Program-made: the position numbers and the translations under genes | Source: JBMNOI01 sp050942995 | GTDB taxonomy: Bacteria; Chloroflexota; Anaerolineae; UBA1429 | Assembly (NCBI GenBank): GCA_050942995.1 | Contig: JBMNOI010000039.1 | Coordinates: 1 to 29,333, forward strand | Direction: 5' to 3' | DNA length: 29,333 bases | Shown: positions 1-8,661 of the stretch, in pieces | Layout of the letters: each line of letters opens with the position of its first letter | Position numbering within the stretch: position 1 is the first letter of the stretch | The notes under the pieces: model-generated | What the model was told of the DNA's origin: nothing | What the model saw: only the letters and a program-made list of their open reading frames with translations | Databases searched by the model: none

Positions 1-1709
1 GAGGGCTCTGGTTGCTCTTGTTGGTGCCACTTTTTCTCTACACTCTGGCGCGACTGGTCGGCACCCGTCCCTATACCGGGACCACAACCGAAGAGCTCAA
101 TCGCTCGATGGTCTGGCTGGCGTCGTTTGTCGTGGGGCTCATCTTGCTGGTGCCCATATCGAGCATTCTGCGGCGGCTGAGTATGTCGGATAGCCGGCGT
201 ATGGTGGTGCTGTCCGTCACCACGGTGCTGATGGCGCTGACGTTGCGCTTTGCCTGGATGGCGACATTCATCAACGCGGCCCTTCCTACCGAGTTGCTGG
301 TGTACGCTCAGGGGGCGCCCGATACGGCGCTGGTCACTCGCGAGCTGGAAAACCTCTCGCGGCAGCTAACCGGCGGGCTGCATCTCAGAGTGGCCTATGA
401 CGATCAGTCGAGCTGGCCTTTTGTCTGGTATCTGCGGAATTTCACCAACTCGCAATTCTATGGCAATTCCCCCGCCGGGCCGTTCGATGCCGAGGCGGTG
501 ATCGTCGGTCCGGAGAACGAGGCGGCGGTCAAGCCGCTGCTGGGCAATCGTTACTATCGGCGGCAGCACACCCTCATCTGGTGGCCCAATCAGGACTGGT
601 ATATGGACAGGTCGCCGGCCGATCTCTGGACGGATCTGCGCGATCCGACGGCCCGCCGCGAGCTGTGGGATATGCTCTTTTACCGGCGGGGCCAGCCGCC
701 GCTCACCTCCTGGCCCTATGTGTCCAATTTCGCCCTCTATCTGCGGCGCGACACGGTGCAACAGTTGTGGGAGTATGGTCCCGATGCGCTGGCCGCTGCG
801 GCGCCCCTGCCGGGCGACGAATATGTCGAACGCTGGCAGCCCCGAACGGCCGTGGATGCGTGGGGATCGTGGGGCTTTGAGCCGGGGCAGTTCGCCGCCC
901 CCCGAGGGATGGCTCTGGATGTCGAGGGCAACCTGTATGTGGCCGATAGCCAGAACCATCGCATTCAGGTGTTCGATGCCGACGGGGCATTTGTGCGAGA
1001 GTGGGGTGGAGAGGGAGATGCGCCCGGACAATTCAATGAACCCTGGGGCGTGGCCGTATCCCCCAAAGGGGAGGTTTATGTGGCCGATACATGGAACCAT
1101 CGCATCCAGGTGTACAGCGCCGAGGGCGAATATCTGCGAGGGTGGGGCATGTTCGGCCAGGTGCAGAATGTCACCGAGTCGGGCGATCTGTTTTACGGGC
1201 CGCGAGATCTCTTGTTCGATGCCGAGGGCAACCTGTATGTCGCCGACACCGGCAATAAACGCGTGATCAAGTATGATGCCGACGACAACATGGTGGCCGC
1301 TGCGGGCGGCGAGGGGCAGGGTGACGGCCAGCTTCAAGAGCCGGTGGGCCTGGCTCTGGGGCCCGAGGGGGACATCTATGTGGCCGACACCTGGAACCGG
1401 CGCGTGCAGGTGTTTGCGCCCGATCTGGTCTATCGGCGGCAGTGGCCGGTATATGCCTGGGAGGGGGTATCCATCAGCAACAAGCCGTATATCGCTGTGG
1501 ACGCCGAGGGACACGTCTATGTCACCGATCCGGACATGTTCCGCGTGCTGGAATATGATAACGACGGGGAGTTGCTGCGGACCTGGGGCCAGTACGGCAC
1601 CGATCTGTCGTCGATGAACGGGCCCACGGGCATTGTGATCGGCGACGAGCAACGCATTCTGGTCAGCGATGCGCTCAACCATCGCATTCTGCGGTTCACC
1701 GATGAGTGA
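1..1709 (+). CDS. Membrane protein with C-terminal NHL beta-propeller (5' end outside window)
   Basis: The reading frame is already open at the window edge, so this is the C-terminal part of a longer protein. It begins with three hydrophobic membrane segments (about residues 1-18, 33-52 and 64-88 of the visible part). An extracytoplasmic domain with many Trp and Tyr follows, to about residue 280. The last 280 residues hold five to six NHL-type repeats, seen as repeated units such as GNLYVADSQNHRIQVFD and GEVYVADTWNHRIQVYS, which form a beta-propeller. Chloroflexota carry large PMT-like membrane proteins (TIGR03663/Agl23-like) that end in an NHL propeller, and this fits that layout; the catalytic N-terminal part is not visible, so a glycan-transfer role is inference. 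The stop overlaps the start of the following phosphatase gene by one base, which suggests one operon. Confidence 0.75.
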   Translation, partial: GLWLLLLVPLFLYTLARLVGTRPYTGTTTEELNRSMVWLASFVVGLILLVPISSILRRLSMSDSRRMVVLSVTTVLMALTLRFAWMATFINAALPTELLVYAQGAPDTALVTRELENLSRQLTGGLHLRVAYDDQSSWPFVWYLRNFTNSQFYGNSPAGPFDAEAVIVGPENEAAVKPLLGNRYYRRQHTLIWWPNQDWYMDRSPADLWTDLRDPTARRELWDMLFYRRGQPPLTSWPYVSNFALYLRRDTVQQLWEYGPDALAAAAPLPGDEYVERWQPRTAVDAWGSWGFEPGQFAAPRGMALDVEGNLYVADSQNHRIQVFDADGAFVREWGGEGDAPGQFNEPWGVAVSPKGEVYVADTWNHRIQVYSAEGEYLRGWGMFGQVQNVTESGDLFYGPRDLLFDAEGNLYVADTGNKRVIKYDADDNMVAAAGGEGQGDGQLQEPVGLALGPEGDIYVADTWNRRVQVFAPDLVYRRQWPVYAWEGVSISNKPYIAVDAEGHVYVTDPDMFRVLEYDNDGELLRTWGQYGTDLSSMNGPTGIVIGDEQRILVSDALNHRILRFTDE

Positions 1710-2401
1710 TGGAATCTATCAGGGGAAGGATCGACGGGGATGTGAGCGCCCTGTTTCGACATGTGCGCGCGTTACTGTTTGACTTTGACGGCACCCTGGT
1801 CGAGCCGGGGATCGATTTCGGCCTGATGCGTCGCCGGGTGCTGGATGTCGTCGCAGCGTGGGGCGTGGATCCGGCCCCTTTACGGGCGCTTCCGGCGCTG
1901 GAGGCCATCGCCCGGGTCGAGGCAGTGCTGCACGATGACGAGGCGAGAGAGGGCTTTGTGGCGCGATGCCACGAGACCATCCTCGAGATCGAGCTGGAGG
2001 CGGCGGAACGGGTGCGGCCCTATGCCGGAGTGCCCGATCTGTTACGAGCGCTGGCTGATCGCGGCCTGAGGGTGGGGATCGTCACCCGTAACTGTCGTCC
2101 GGCGGTCGAGTCGATCCTGGCGCGCGAGCCGTTGTACCACGATGTGTTGCTCACGCGCGATGATGTGCCCTACGTCAAGCCCGACCCGCGCCATCTCCTG
2201 TCGGCGCTAGAGATCGTGGGCGTGCCGGCTGCGTGTGCCGTCATGTGCGGCGATCATCCCATGGATGTGCAGGCCGGACAGGCCGTCGGCGCCGTCACGG
2301 TGGGCATATTGCAGGAGGGGGTGGGGTCGGAGTATTTCCGGGAGGTGGGACCCGATCTGGTGCTTTCCCGGGTAACCGACCTGTCGGATTATTTGCCGTA
2401 G
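1709..2401 (+). CDS. HAD-superfamily phosphatase, phosphoglycolate phosphatase-like
   Basis: This is a 230-residue haloacid dehalogenase-family hydrolase. Motif I is DFDGT (Asp25 nucleophile, Asp27), motif II is the Thr of IVTRN, motif III is the Lys of YVKPDP, and motif IV is CGDHPMD. The helical cap between motifs I and II matches the C1-type cap of phosphoglycolate phosphatases and related enzymes, so removal of phosphate from a small phosphorylated metabolite in the cytosol is likely; the substrate cannot be read from sequence. The ATG overlaps the stop of the upstream gene by one base; a GTG one codon earlier is an alternative start. It lies in a run with the Nudix and CCA genes, which suggests co-transcription without a shared pathway. 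Confidence 0.85.
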   Translation: MESIRGRIDGDVSALFRHVRALLFDFDGTLVEPGIDFGLMRRRVLDVVAAWGVDPAPLRALPALEAIARVEAVLHDDEAREGFVARCHETILEIELEAAERVRPYAGVPDLLRALADRGLRVGIVTRNCRPAVESILAREPLYHDVLLTRDDVPYVKPDPRHLLSALEIVGVPAACAVMCGDHPMDVQAGQAVGAVTVGILQEGVGSEYFREVGPDLVLSRVTDLSDYLP

Positions 2402-2417
2402 GTGTGGAGGTCGAGTT

Positions 2418-3065
2418 ATGTGCACACCGTCGGAGGACGATACAATGCGGCCTGATGAGAGCCCTCACGATGAGGGCCCTCACCGGGTTGAGATACTGTT
2501 GAGCGAGCGGGTGCTGGACGGCTTTTTCCGTGTCGACCGGGTCCAACTGCGCCACGAGCGTTTCGACGGGCGCATGAGCCCGCCCATGACGCGGCTGTTG
2601 TTCGAGCGAGGAGATTCGGTGGCGGTGCTGCCGTACGATCGGAAGCGCGATGAGGTGTTGCTGGTGCGCCAGTTCCGCTATCCGGCGTTTGTGCGCGGCG
2701 GGCCGGGCTGGCTGTGGGAGATCATCGCCGGCATGCAGGAAGAGGGCGTCGATCCCAAAGATGTGGCCCGCAACGAGGCCATGGAGGAGGCGGGTTACCG
2801 CCTGGGGCCGCTGCGGCACATCGCCACAGTGTATCCCAGCCCCGGTGGCAGCTCGGAGCGGGTGGCGATCTATCTGGCGTCGGTGACAGAGGCTGATCGG
2901 GTGAGCGCCGGTGGTGGGCTGGAGGAGAGCGGCGAGGATATTCAGGTGCGCATGGTGCCATTGGACGAGGCACTGGCCATGATCGAGGATGGGCGCATCA
3001 TGGACGCCAAGACGGTGCTGGCGTTACAGTATCTGGCCCTGCATCGACGGGAATTTGTAGAATGA
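2418..3065 (+). CDS. Nudix hydrolase, ADP-ribose pyrophosphatase-like
   Basis: This 215-residue Nudix protein has the layout of the ADP-ribose/nucleoside-diphosphate sugar pyrophosphatases (NudF/AdpP type): a beta-rich N-terminal part, the LLVRQFRYPA strand, and a Nudix helix at residues 105-127. The metal-binding Glu residues are kept (E120, E123, E124 in NEAMEEAGY). Two consensus positions differ: the usual first Glu is V111 and the Arg before the catalytic Glu is N119. Hydrolysis of ADP-ribose or a similar NDP-linked compound to AMP or NMP plus phosphosugar is the likely reaction. A GGAGG sits seven bases before the ATG. The stop overlaps the next start in an ATGA arrangement, so translation of the two is probably coupled. 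Confidence 0.85.
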   Translation: MCTPSEDDTMRPDESPHDEGPHRVEILLSERVLDGFFRVDRVQLRHERFDGRMSPPMTRLLFERGDSVAVLPYDRKRDEVLLVRQFRYPAFVRGGPGWLWEIIAGMQEEGVDPKDVARNEAMEEAGYRLGPLRHIATVYPSPGGSSERVAIYLASVTEADRVSAGGGLEESGEDIQVRMVPLDEALAMIEDGRIMDAKTVLALQYLALHRREFVE

Positions 3066-4408
3066 GCGCCGATATCGAAAGAGACCCGCGGCGCGCCGTC
3101 GAAACCTGGATCGATGAGGAGCCCTTTCGCCGACGTGTCGTCGAGTATGTCGGGGCCCATTCCGCAGAGGTGTATCTGGTCGGTGGTACGGTGCGCGATG
3201 CTTTGTTGCGCCGCGCCGGATGCGATCTGGATTTCGCCGTCAGCGACCGGGCGATCGATCTGGCGCGCGAGGTGGCCGATCTTCTAGGGGCCGCCTATGT
3301 GGCTATGGATGAAGCGCATGACGTGGGGCGCGTGGTGGTGCGCCTGCACGGTCGGACGCATCATATCGATTTTGCCGGCTATCGTGCCGCCGATATCGAC
3401 AGCGATCTGCGGGCGCGCGATTTTACCGTCAATGCTATGGCCGTGGCCGTCGAGCCCAACGGGCTGGGGGCCTTTCTCGATCCGACCGGAGGGCGCGACG
3501 ATCTGTCCCTCGGACTGCTGCGGGCGGCCTATGCCGGGGCCTTTTTCGATGACCCGGTGCGCATATTGCGCGGCGTGCGCCTGCGCGGCAGCCTGGGGCT
3601 GATGTGGACGGCCGAGACCGAGGCCCTGGCGCAAGAGGCGCTGGCCGGGTTGGGCAACGTATCGCCGGAGCGGGCACGCGACGAGCTGGCCCAGATACTC
3701 GATCTGGACGATGCGGCCGGGACGCTGCGTTATGCGGCCACATTGGGAGTGCCGGGTATGGTGATCCCGGATTTGTCCGATGCGAACCGGCTGGAGCGAG
3801 GGATCTCCCTGGTCGAGGCGCTGGTGGAAACTCGGGCTCGTCTGGAGAGCGATTCCGATCTGGGGCGCTACAGCCGGGCGCTGGCGGCGCACCTGAATGC
3901 GCCGATGCCCGGCGGCCGACCGCTGCGGATCTCGCTATGGTTGGCGGCAATGCTGGTGGGCGTCGATGGGCCGGAGAGGGCGGGCAAGATCGCGCGGGGC
4001 CTGCGCCTGAGCGCTGCGGAGGTACGCCATGTCGGGCGGGCGGTTGGCGCTCGAGAGCATCTGGCCGCCGCCGACCGTGGGGCGGGCTGTGATACGCTGT
4101 GGGCGCACCGCTATTTTCGGCGGGCGGGCGCTGCCGGTGTGTGTGGTGCGCTTTTGGCTCTGGCAGACGATGTCATCGAATCTGTAGAGGCGGCCTGTCT
4201 GCTGAGTGCCTGGTTCGAGGCGCATGAGCGACTGGTCGACCCGCCGCTGCTGCTGAACGGACGCGAGGTGATGGATCTGCTGGGCGTGGCCCAGGGGCCG
4301 ATGGTGGGGCGTTTGCTGGACGCGTTGCGCGAGGCACAGGTGACGGGAGATGTCTCTACACGGCAAGAGGCGGAGCGTTTTCTGCGGGCGATAGCTCGGT
4401 ATGACTGA
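3062..4408 (+). CDS. CCA tRNA nucleotidyltransferase / poly(A) polymerase family protein
   Basis: This 448-residue class II nucleotidyltransferase has the head domain with LVGGTVRD (GG at 41-42), the metal-binding DLD (55-57) and the RARDFTVNAMA motif. These are followed by the neck motif around DDPVRILRGVRLRG and a long helical body. The family adds CCA to tRNA 3' ends (or poly(A) tails) without a template; family members that add only part of CCA or poly(A) cannot be separated by eye. There is no HD phosphohydrolase motif. Its ATG overlaps the Nudix stop by four bases. It acts in the cytosol in tRNA maturation and repair. Confidence 0.85.
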   Translation: MSADIERDPRRAVETWIDEEPFRRRVVEYVGAHSAEVYLVGGTVRDALLRRAGCDLDFAVSDRAIDLAREVADLLGAAYVAMDEAHDVGRVVVRLHGRTHHIDFAGYRAADIDSDLRARDFTVNAMAVAVEPNGLGAFLDPTGGRDDLSLGLLRAAYAGAFFDDPVRILRGVRLRGSLGLMWTAETEALAQEALAGLGNVSPERARDELAQILDLDDAAGTLRYAATLGVPGMVIPDLSDANRLERGISLVEALVETRARLESDSDLGRYSRALAAHLNAPMPGGRPLRISLWLAAMLVGVDGPERAGKIARGLRLSAAEVRHVGRAVGAREHLAAADRGAGCDTLWAHRYFRRAGAAGVCGALLALADDVIESVEAACLLSAWFEAHERLVDPPLLLNGREVMDLLGVAQGPMVGRLLDALREAQVTGDVSTRQEAERFLRAIARYD

Positions 4409-4443
4409 GGATAATCGATCGAGGCAAGGGGCGGTAGCAAGCG

Positions 4444-5148
4444 ATGGAAGTGCAGGTTGGCGCGGCCAAGGTGGCCAAATACGCCACAAGCGAGAGCGGG
4501 GATACACTGGAGATTATCGAGCGACCCCATGGCGGCATCTCAATGGTGATGGTAGACGGCCAGCGCAGTGGCCGTTCGGCCAAGATCATCAGCAATATTG
4601 CGGCGCGCAAGGCCATCTCGTTGCTGGGCGAGGGGGTACGTGATGGGGCGGCGATTCGCGCGACTCATGATTACCTGCGCACCCATCGCGGAGGGCAGGT
4701 ATCGGCCGAGTTGCAGGTGGTGTCGGTTGATCTGGTCAGTCGCACGCTGGTCATCTCGCGTAACAGCCGCTGCCCGACGTTGACGGTGCAGGAAGGTGAG
4801 CTCCGCGTGCTGGACGAATCCAGCGAGCCCATCGGGATCTATCCCAATACCAAGCCGGTGATCACCGAGCTGCCCCTGACCGCCGGGACCTATGTCGTGG
4901 CCTATACCGACGGACTGAATCTGGCCGAGCAGGCGGCAGACGGAGGGGCGTTCATCTATCGATCGGTGCTGGACGCGGCAGCGGCCGGCGCACCGGCCCA
5001 GGTTCTGGCCGATACGCTGCTGAACGATGCGCTACAGGCAGAGAAGGGTCGCCCACGAGACGATATCAGCGTCCTGGTGGTAGCCGTTCTGCCGAACGGG
5101 AGCGAATCGGGCATCCGGCGCTTTTCGGCGCGACTGCCGGTACGATGA
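4444..5148 (+). CDS. PP2C/SpoIIE-family serine phosphatase-like protein
   Basis: This 234-residue protein has the reduced PP2C fold of SpoIIE/RsbU-type phosphatases. The metal-binding Asp-Gly is in VMVDGQRSG (38-39), a second is in AYTDGLN (155-157), and the C-terminal DD of RPRDDISVLVVAV is at 206-207. There is no N-terminal sensor (PAS, GAF or HAMP) and no membrane segment, so it is a stand-alone cytosolic domain. Family members dephosphorylate anti-anti-sigma factors, but no anti-sigma or STAS gene is visible here, so the partner is unknown. A purine-rich AAGGGGCGG precedes the ATG. It is 35 bases behind the CCA enzyme and is probably the last gene of that run. Confidence 0.75.
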   Translation: MEVQVGAAKVAKYATSESGDTLEIIERPHGGISMVMVDGQRSGRSAKIISNIAARKAISLLGEGVRDGAAIRATHDYLRTHRGGQVSAELQVVSVDLVSRTLVISRNSRCPTLTVQEGELRVLDESSEPIGIYPNTKPVITELPLTAGTYVVAYTDGLNLAEQAADGGAFIYRSVLDAAAAGAPAQVLADTLLNDALQAEKGRPRDDISVLVVAVLPNGSESGIRRFSARLPVR

Positions 5149-5215
5149 CGGTGTCGCACGTTGACGATTTCATCGGCGCCGGGCTGTGTGTGCGGGAAGG
5201 CTTTCCACCCGTCCT

Positions 5216-6325
5216 TTAGCTTCCCTCTCCAGAGGTCATGGCCGGAGCAGAGCTTGCCGCGGGCGCTTTGGCGGGTTGCCGTCGACCGTTGATCAGCCGG
5301 ATAAAGGTCGGTAGCAGGGCCATGAGCAGCACCAGTCGCGAGACGTGCATGGCCGTGACCAGTCGCACATCGGCGCCCATTTCGCCGGCGATGATGATCA
5401 TCGTCTCGGCGCCGCCCGGCGCGCAACCTACCACACAGGTAATCAGGTCCAGAGAGCTGACCTGAGCCAGGAACCAGCCCAGTCCCAACCCTGCAGCGAT
5501 CAAAGAGACCGTCATCAATCCGCCCACCAGCGCGTAGGGTTTGAAGGTGCGTAGCGTCGATCGGGTGACGGTGGCGCCCACGCCCGTGCCTACGACCCAG
5601 CGGGCGAAAAGCTGCCAGGTGGCCGGCAGTTCGGGCACATTCAGCCAGAGAGGGTTCAGGATGGCGGCGACCGTCATGCCGGCCAGCAGTTCACCGGCGG
5701 GCACTTTGTAGCGGGCGGCCAGGGTCCCGGCGATCAGCCCCACCGCCAGTACGGCCGCCAGGCCCACCGCCGGAGCCTGCGCGGTGGCGCCATCCGGGAG
5801 GGGCGCCGCTGAGGTTGCGCCGCCAAAGGTGGCCGAGATAAAGGGCGGCATGAAGAGGATCACACTGATGAGCCGAAAGAGCTGCATGCTGGCGACAACG
5901 GGCGAATCTCCCTCCAGCTCTTCCGCCAGAGAGACCATGGCGGCCAGAGCGCCGGGCGCCGCCCCACAGAGCGCCGTCGGCAGGGGCATGCGCGCCAGGC
6001 GATTGATGGCCCATCCCGTAATCAATCCCAGTGCCATCATAAAGATCACCATGATGCTCACCGGCAAGAGCGCACCGGCCACGGCATGTAACGTATCGGT
6101 GGTTACCGACGCGCCGATCGTGAGCCCCAGGATGATCCGGGCGGCGGAGCGCAGCCAGGGAGGGCTGGCGGCGACGGGCCCGTTCAACAGGTTGGCGATG
6201 GCGGTGGCGAGCATGGCGCCGGTAAAGGCGCCGCCGGGAATACGCAAAACTTGGCCGAGCGCGACGCCTGCAGCGCCGATCAAGAGGGTCAGGCAGGCCT
6301 TGCGCGACAATCCGAGATGAGACAT
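5216..6325 (-). CDS. AbrB-family membrane protein (ammonia monooxygenase-like transporter)
   Basis: This is a 369-residue, very hydrophobic protein with about ten to twelve membrane segments. It has an internal duplication, visible as two related halves that each contain a GAAPGALAAM- or GCAPGGAETM-like turn (CGAAPGALAAMVSLAEE and GCAPGGAETMIIIAGEMG). This is the hallmark of the AbrB duplication family (TIGR03082), often labelled ammonia monooxygenase although no such activity is established; a transport role is inferred. It stands alone on the minus strand, convergent with the phosphatase gene and divergent from the P-loop gene. A likely promoter lies at 6370-6397, and copies of TGACAAC lie in the leader. 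Confidence 0.8.
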   Translation of the reverse strand: MSHLGLSRKACLTLLIGAAGVALGQVLRIPGGAFTGAMLATAIANLLNGPVAASPPWLRSAARIILGLTIGASVTTDTLHAVAGALLPVSIMVIFMMALGLITGWAINRLARMPLPTALCGAAPGALAAMVSLAEELEGDSPVVASMQLFRLISVILFMPPFISATFGGATSAAPLPDGATAQAPAVGLAAVLAVGLIAGTLAARYKVPAGELLAGMTVAAILNPLWLNVPELPATWQLFARWVVGTGVGATVTRSTLRTFKPYALVGGLMTVSLIAAGLGLGWFLAQVSSLDLITCVVGCAPGGAETMIIIAGEMGADVRLVTAMHVSRLVLLMALLPTFIRLINGRRQPAKAPAASSAPAMTSGEGS

Positions 6326-6369
6326 GGGGACTCCCGTAGCATGAGGATGACAACGTTGACAACATTCTG

Positions 6370-6397
6370 ATTATACCACAGCGGCAGATGGTGTCCA
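6370..6397 (-). promoter_or_regulatory. Sigma-70-type promoter for the AbrB-family gene
   Basis: On the minus strand, TGGACA (6397-6392) and TATAAT (6375-6370) are separated by 16 bases. The predicted start near 6363 leaves a leader of about 38 nt. Two TGACAAC copies (6348-6354 and 6357-6363) lie at and just after the start site, and a third (6407-6413) lies upstream of the -35. Confidence 0.6.
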
Positions 6398-6553
6398 GCG
6401 AGTGCGTGACAACTCTGCCGCTTCAGGGCCACATCTTCCTGTACCGCCACATCATCGAATCGAGCGTCATCATCGGGCAGGACGGCGTCTGCCCGCGCAG
6501 TCGGTCTCGGACGGTGAATATGAGACACCGTGATGTGCGAATGAGGGGGCCGT

Positions 6554-6964
6554 ATGAACAAGCGACACAGACCGGCGCCGGAACCGATCAAGGGGCGTAT
6601 CGCTGTGGTAGGCGTGTGCGCGTCGGGCAAAAGTGCGCTGGTCTGGCGGCTGAGCGATCGGGGCTATGATGCGCGCCATTGTGGCCAGGAGCATTCGTAC
6701 GTGCCCGACATGTGGCAGCGCCTTTCTCGTCCCGAGGTGCTCGTCTATCTGGACGCCTCTCTGGCGATCATCCGGACACGGCGGGCGGTGAACTATGGCG
6801 AGGAGTATATCGAGATGCAGCGCCGTCGGCTGGCCCATGCCCGACAGCACGCCCATGTGCGGGTCGATACCGATCCTCTGAGCGAAGAGGAGGTGCTGGA
6901 TCGGGTGGTGGAGGCCCTGGACGATCTGGGCGTGACGCCGCAGAGAGAACCGGAGCCCGACTGA
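6554..6964 (+). CDS. Small P-loop NTPase/kinase-like protein
   Basis: This 136-residue protein has a Walker A motif close to its N terminus (GVCASGKSAL, about residues 20-29) and a Walker-B-like strand in EVLVYLDAS. The overall shape is that of a short nucleotide- or shikimate-kinase-like P-loop domain, with no lid region that I can recognise. A GAGGGGGC ribosome binding site precedes the ATG. An inverted repeat, ACGGTG / CACCGT (6511-6516 and 6526-6531), lies just upstream. The acidic C-terminal tail ends in EPEPD. The substrate is unknown, and no neighbour suggests a pathway. It lies between a divergent transporter and the secD leader promoter. Confidence 0.65.
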   Translation: MNKRHRPAPEPIKGRIAVVGVCASGKSALVWRLSDRGYDARHCGQEHSYVPDMWQRLSRPEVLVYLDASLAIIRTRRAVNYGEEYIEMQRRRLAHARQHAHVRVDTDPLSEEEVLDRVVEALDDLGVTPQREPEPD

Positions 6965-6999
6965 ACGCGTCGTTATGTTTAGCATGGTCGGGCGACTGT

Positions 7000-7028
7000 T
7001 TGACAGCCCCCGGTCGCTGCGCTATAAT
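7000..7028 (+). promoter_or_regulatory. Fully consensus sigma-70 promoter upstream of secD leader
   Basis: TTGACA (7000-7005) and TATAAT (7023-7028) match the consensus at all twelve positions with the optimal 17-base spacer. The predicted start is near 7035. Promoters this strong usually drive stable RNAs or highly expressed operons. Confidence 0.85.
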
Positions 7029-7034
7029 TCCGCT

Positions 7035-7236
7035 TCGGGTATGGTCTTGTGCAGCACCGTGCGCTTTTGCGAACATTGCCCGCCCGGGCGAAGGCGAGAC
7101 GTTCCGGTTACACCAGAGCAATCGCATTGTGAAATGGCTGATCGTGCAGCCCAATCGCCCTCCAGGAAGCGGCTTTTTCGTTGTGCTAAATGCGTTTGTT
7201 CTGCCGGTTTTACACCCCGTAGGGGGGTTTTTATTT
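7035..7236 (+). ncRNA. Candidate small RNA or transcription-attenuating leader of secDF
   Basis: Between the consensus promoter and secD lie about 235 bases with no convincing ORF. The transcript would contain several short hairpins, for example GGCTG / CAGCC around 7136-7151 and CAAT / ATTG around 7119-7128. It reaches a terminator-like element at 7214-7236, about 200 nt after the start. This is the right size for a discrete small RNA such as 6S RNA, or for a leader whose terminator controls read-through into secD. I do not recognise a conserved family motif. The rest of the stretch holds only the secD ribosome binding site (AGGAG at 7260-7264). Confidence 0.4.
7214..7236 (+). terminator. 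Intrinsic terminator / attenuator before secD
   Basis: A five-base-pair stem, ACCCC (7214-7218) with GGGGT (7224-7228), has a five-base loop and is followed directly by TTTTATTT. It lies 34 bases upstream of the secD start, so it either ends a small RNA or limits transcription into secDF. Confidence 0.6.
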
Positions 7237-7269
7237 GTCCCGAATCATGCTGGCATATGAGGAGAATCT

Positions 7270-8631
7270 ATGCGGCCGCGAGACATTCGGTTGCTGGTAT
7301 TGATCGCGCTGGTGGCGATATTCGCCGCCTGGGTGGCGTGGCCTGCGAACCCGGGCATCCATCTGCGTATAGGGCAGTTCGAGTTCAGTCGCTCTATCGA
7401 CATGTTGCTGGGGCTCGATCTGCGCGGCGGGATGTCGGTGTTGCTGGAGGCCGACCTGCCCGAGGATCAGGTCATCGACGCCGACTCGATGGCGACGGCT
7501 CGCGCCATCGTCGAGAGTCGGGTGAACGCGTTGGGCGTGACCGAGCCTGTCGTACAGGCGGCGGGTGCGCGACGTATTCAGGTCGAGCTTCCGGGCATCG
7601 AGGACCCCGAGACGGCGATCGAGACGCTCAAGGGAACCGGTCTGCTCGAGTGGGTGGATACGGGTACAGAGGTCCTCCCCCCCGGCACACAGATCGTGAC
7701 CGACTTTGGCCTGTCGGACGAGGAGCGTGCCGCTCTGCCTGAGGAGACGGTGGTCTATTCCACCGTGATGACGGGAAGGAACCTTCGCGACGCGACGGTC
7801 GAGTTCGATCCACAGACCGGCGCACCGGTCATCGCCTTCGAGCTGGACTCTGAGGGAGCCCGCATCTTTGGCGAGCACACCGCAAACAATGTCAATCGCA
7901 TCCTGGCCATCGTCCTGGATAAAGAGATTCTGTCGAGCCCGCGTATCAGCGGCGCGATTCCCGACGGACGCGGGGTCATCACCGGCCAGTTCGCGCTGGA
8001 AGAGGCCCGCAGCCTGGTGACTCAGCTTCGGTACGGCGCGCTGCCCATCCCTTTGCGCGTGGTGGATACTCGCGCGGTAGGCCCTACGCTGGGGCAGGAA
8101 TCGGTGGAGAGAAGTGTGCGCGCCGGCGCGGTGGGGTTGATCGTCGTGTTTTTGTTCATGCTCATCTACTATCGCCTACCCGGTGCGCTGGCCGATGTGG
8201 CCCTCGTCATCTATGCGCTGGTGACGCTGGCGCTGTTCAAGCTTATCCCGGTGACCCTTACGCTGCCCGGCATCGCCGGATTCCTGCTTTCGGTGGGGAT
8301 GGCGGTGGACGCCAACATTCTCATCTTTGAGCGGATGCGGGAAGAGTTGCGTCAGGGGCGCTCGCTGGAGCGGGCCGGTGAGCATGGCTTCCGCCGGGCG
8401 TGGACGTCCATTCTGGATTCAAACCTCTCTACCTGGCTCATCTGCCTGGTGCTGTGGATGTTTGGGAACAGCTTTGGCGCCAGCATGGTCAAGGGGTTTG
8501 CCATTACGCTGGCCCTGGGTGTGGCGGTCAGCATGTTCACCGCCGTGCTGGTGACCCGCACGTTCGTGCGCGCCGTTTTTGCGCTGGCCGGTGACAAGAT
8601 CCGGGACAAAAAGTGGCTGTTGGGTGTCTGA
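7270..8631 (+). CDS. secD: Protein translocase subunit SecD
   Basis: This 453-residue SecD has an N-terminal membrane anchor (residues 7-25) and the typical LGLDLRGGMSVLLEAD motif. The long extracytoplasmic P1 region (about 60-270) includes the ARAIVESRVNALGVTEP segment. Five membrane helices at the C terminus carry GIAGFLLSVGMAVDANILIFERMREE, the conserved D4 region with the functionally important Asp. SecD works with SecF and SecYEG to pull translocated proteins across the membrane using the proton or sodium gradient. AGGAG lies five bases before the ATG. secF follows after 30 bases, and the two are surely one transcript. Confidence 0.97.
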   Translation: MRPRDIRLLVLIALVAIFAAWVAWPANPGIHLRIGQFEFSRSIDMLLGLDLRGGMSVLLEADLPEDQVIDADSMATARAIVESRVNALGVTEPVVQAAGARRIQVELPGIEDPETAIETLKGTGLLEWVDTGTEVLPPGTQIVTDFGLSDEERAALPEETVVYSTVMTGRNLRDATVEFDPQTGAPVIAFELDSEGARIFGEHTANNVNRILAIVLDKEILSSPRISGAIPDGRGVITGQFALEEARSLVTQLRYGALPIPLRVVDTRAVGPTLGQESVERSVRAGAVGLIVVFLFMLIYYRLPGALADVALVIYALVTLALFKLIPVTLTLPGIAGFLLSVGMAVDANILIFERMREELRQGRSLERAGEHGFRRAWTSILDSNLSTWLICLVLWMFGNSFGASMVKGFAITLALGVAVSMFTAVLVTRTFVRAVFALAGDKIRDKKWLLGV

Positions 8632-8661
8632 GCGACGAAAGGGTGATCACGGGGAGGACCG

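Noticed and set aside
366..1682. 438-codon minus-strand open frame opposite the NHL protein
   Set aside because: It mirrors the GC-rich NHL repeats codon by codon, has no recognisable domain or ribosome binding site, and lies wholly opposite a convincing gene.
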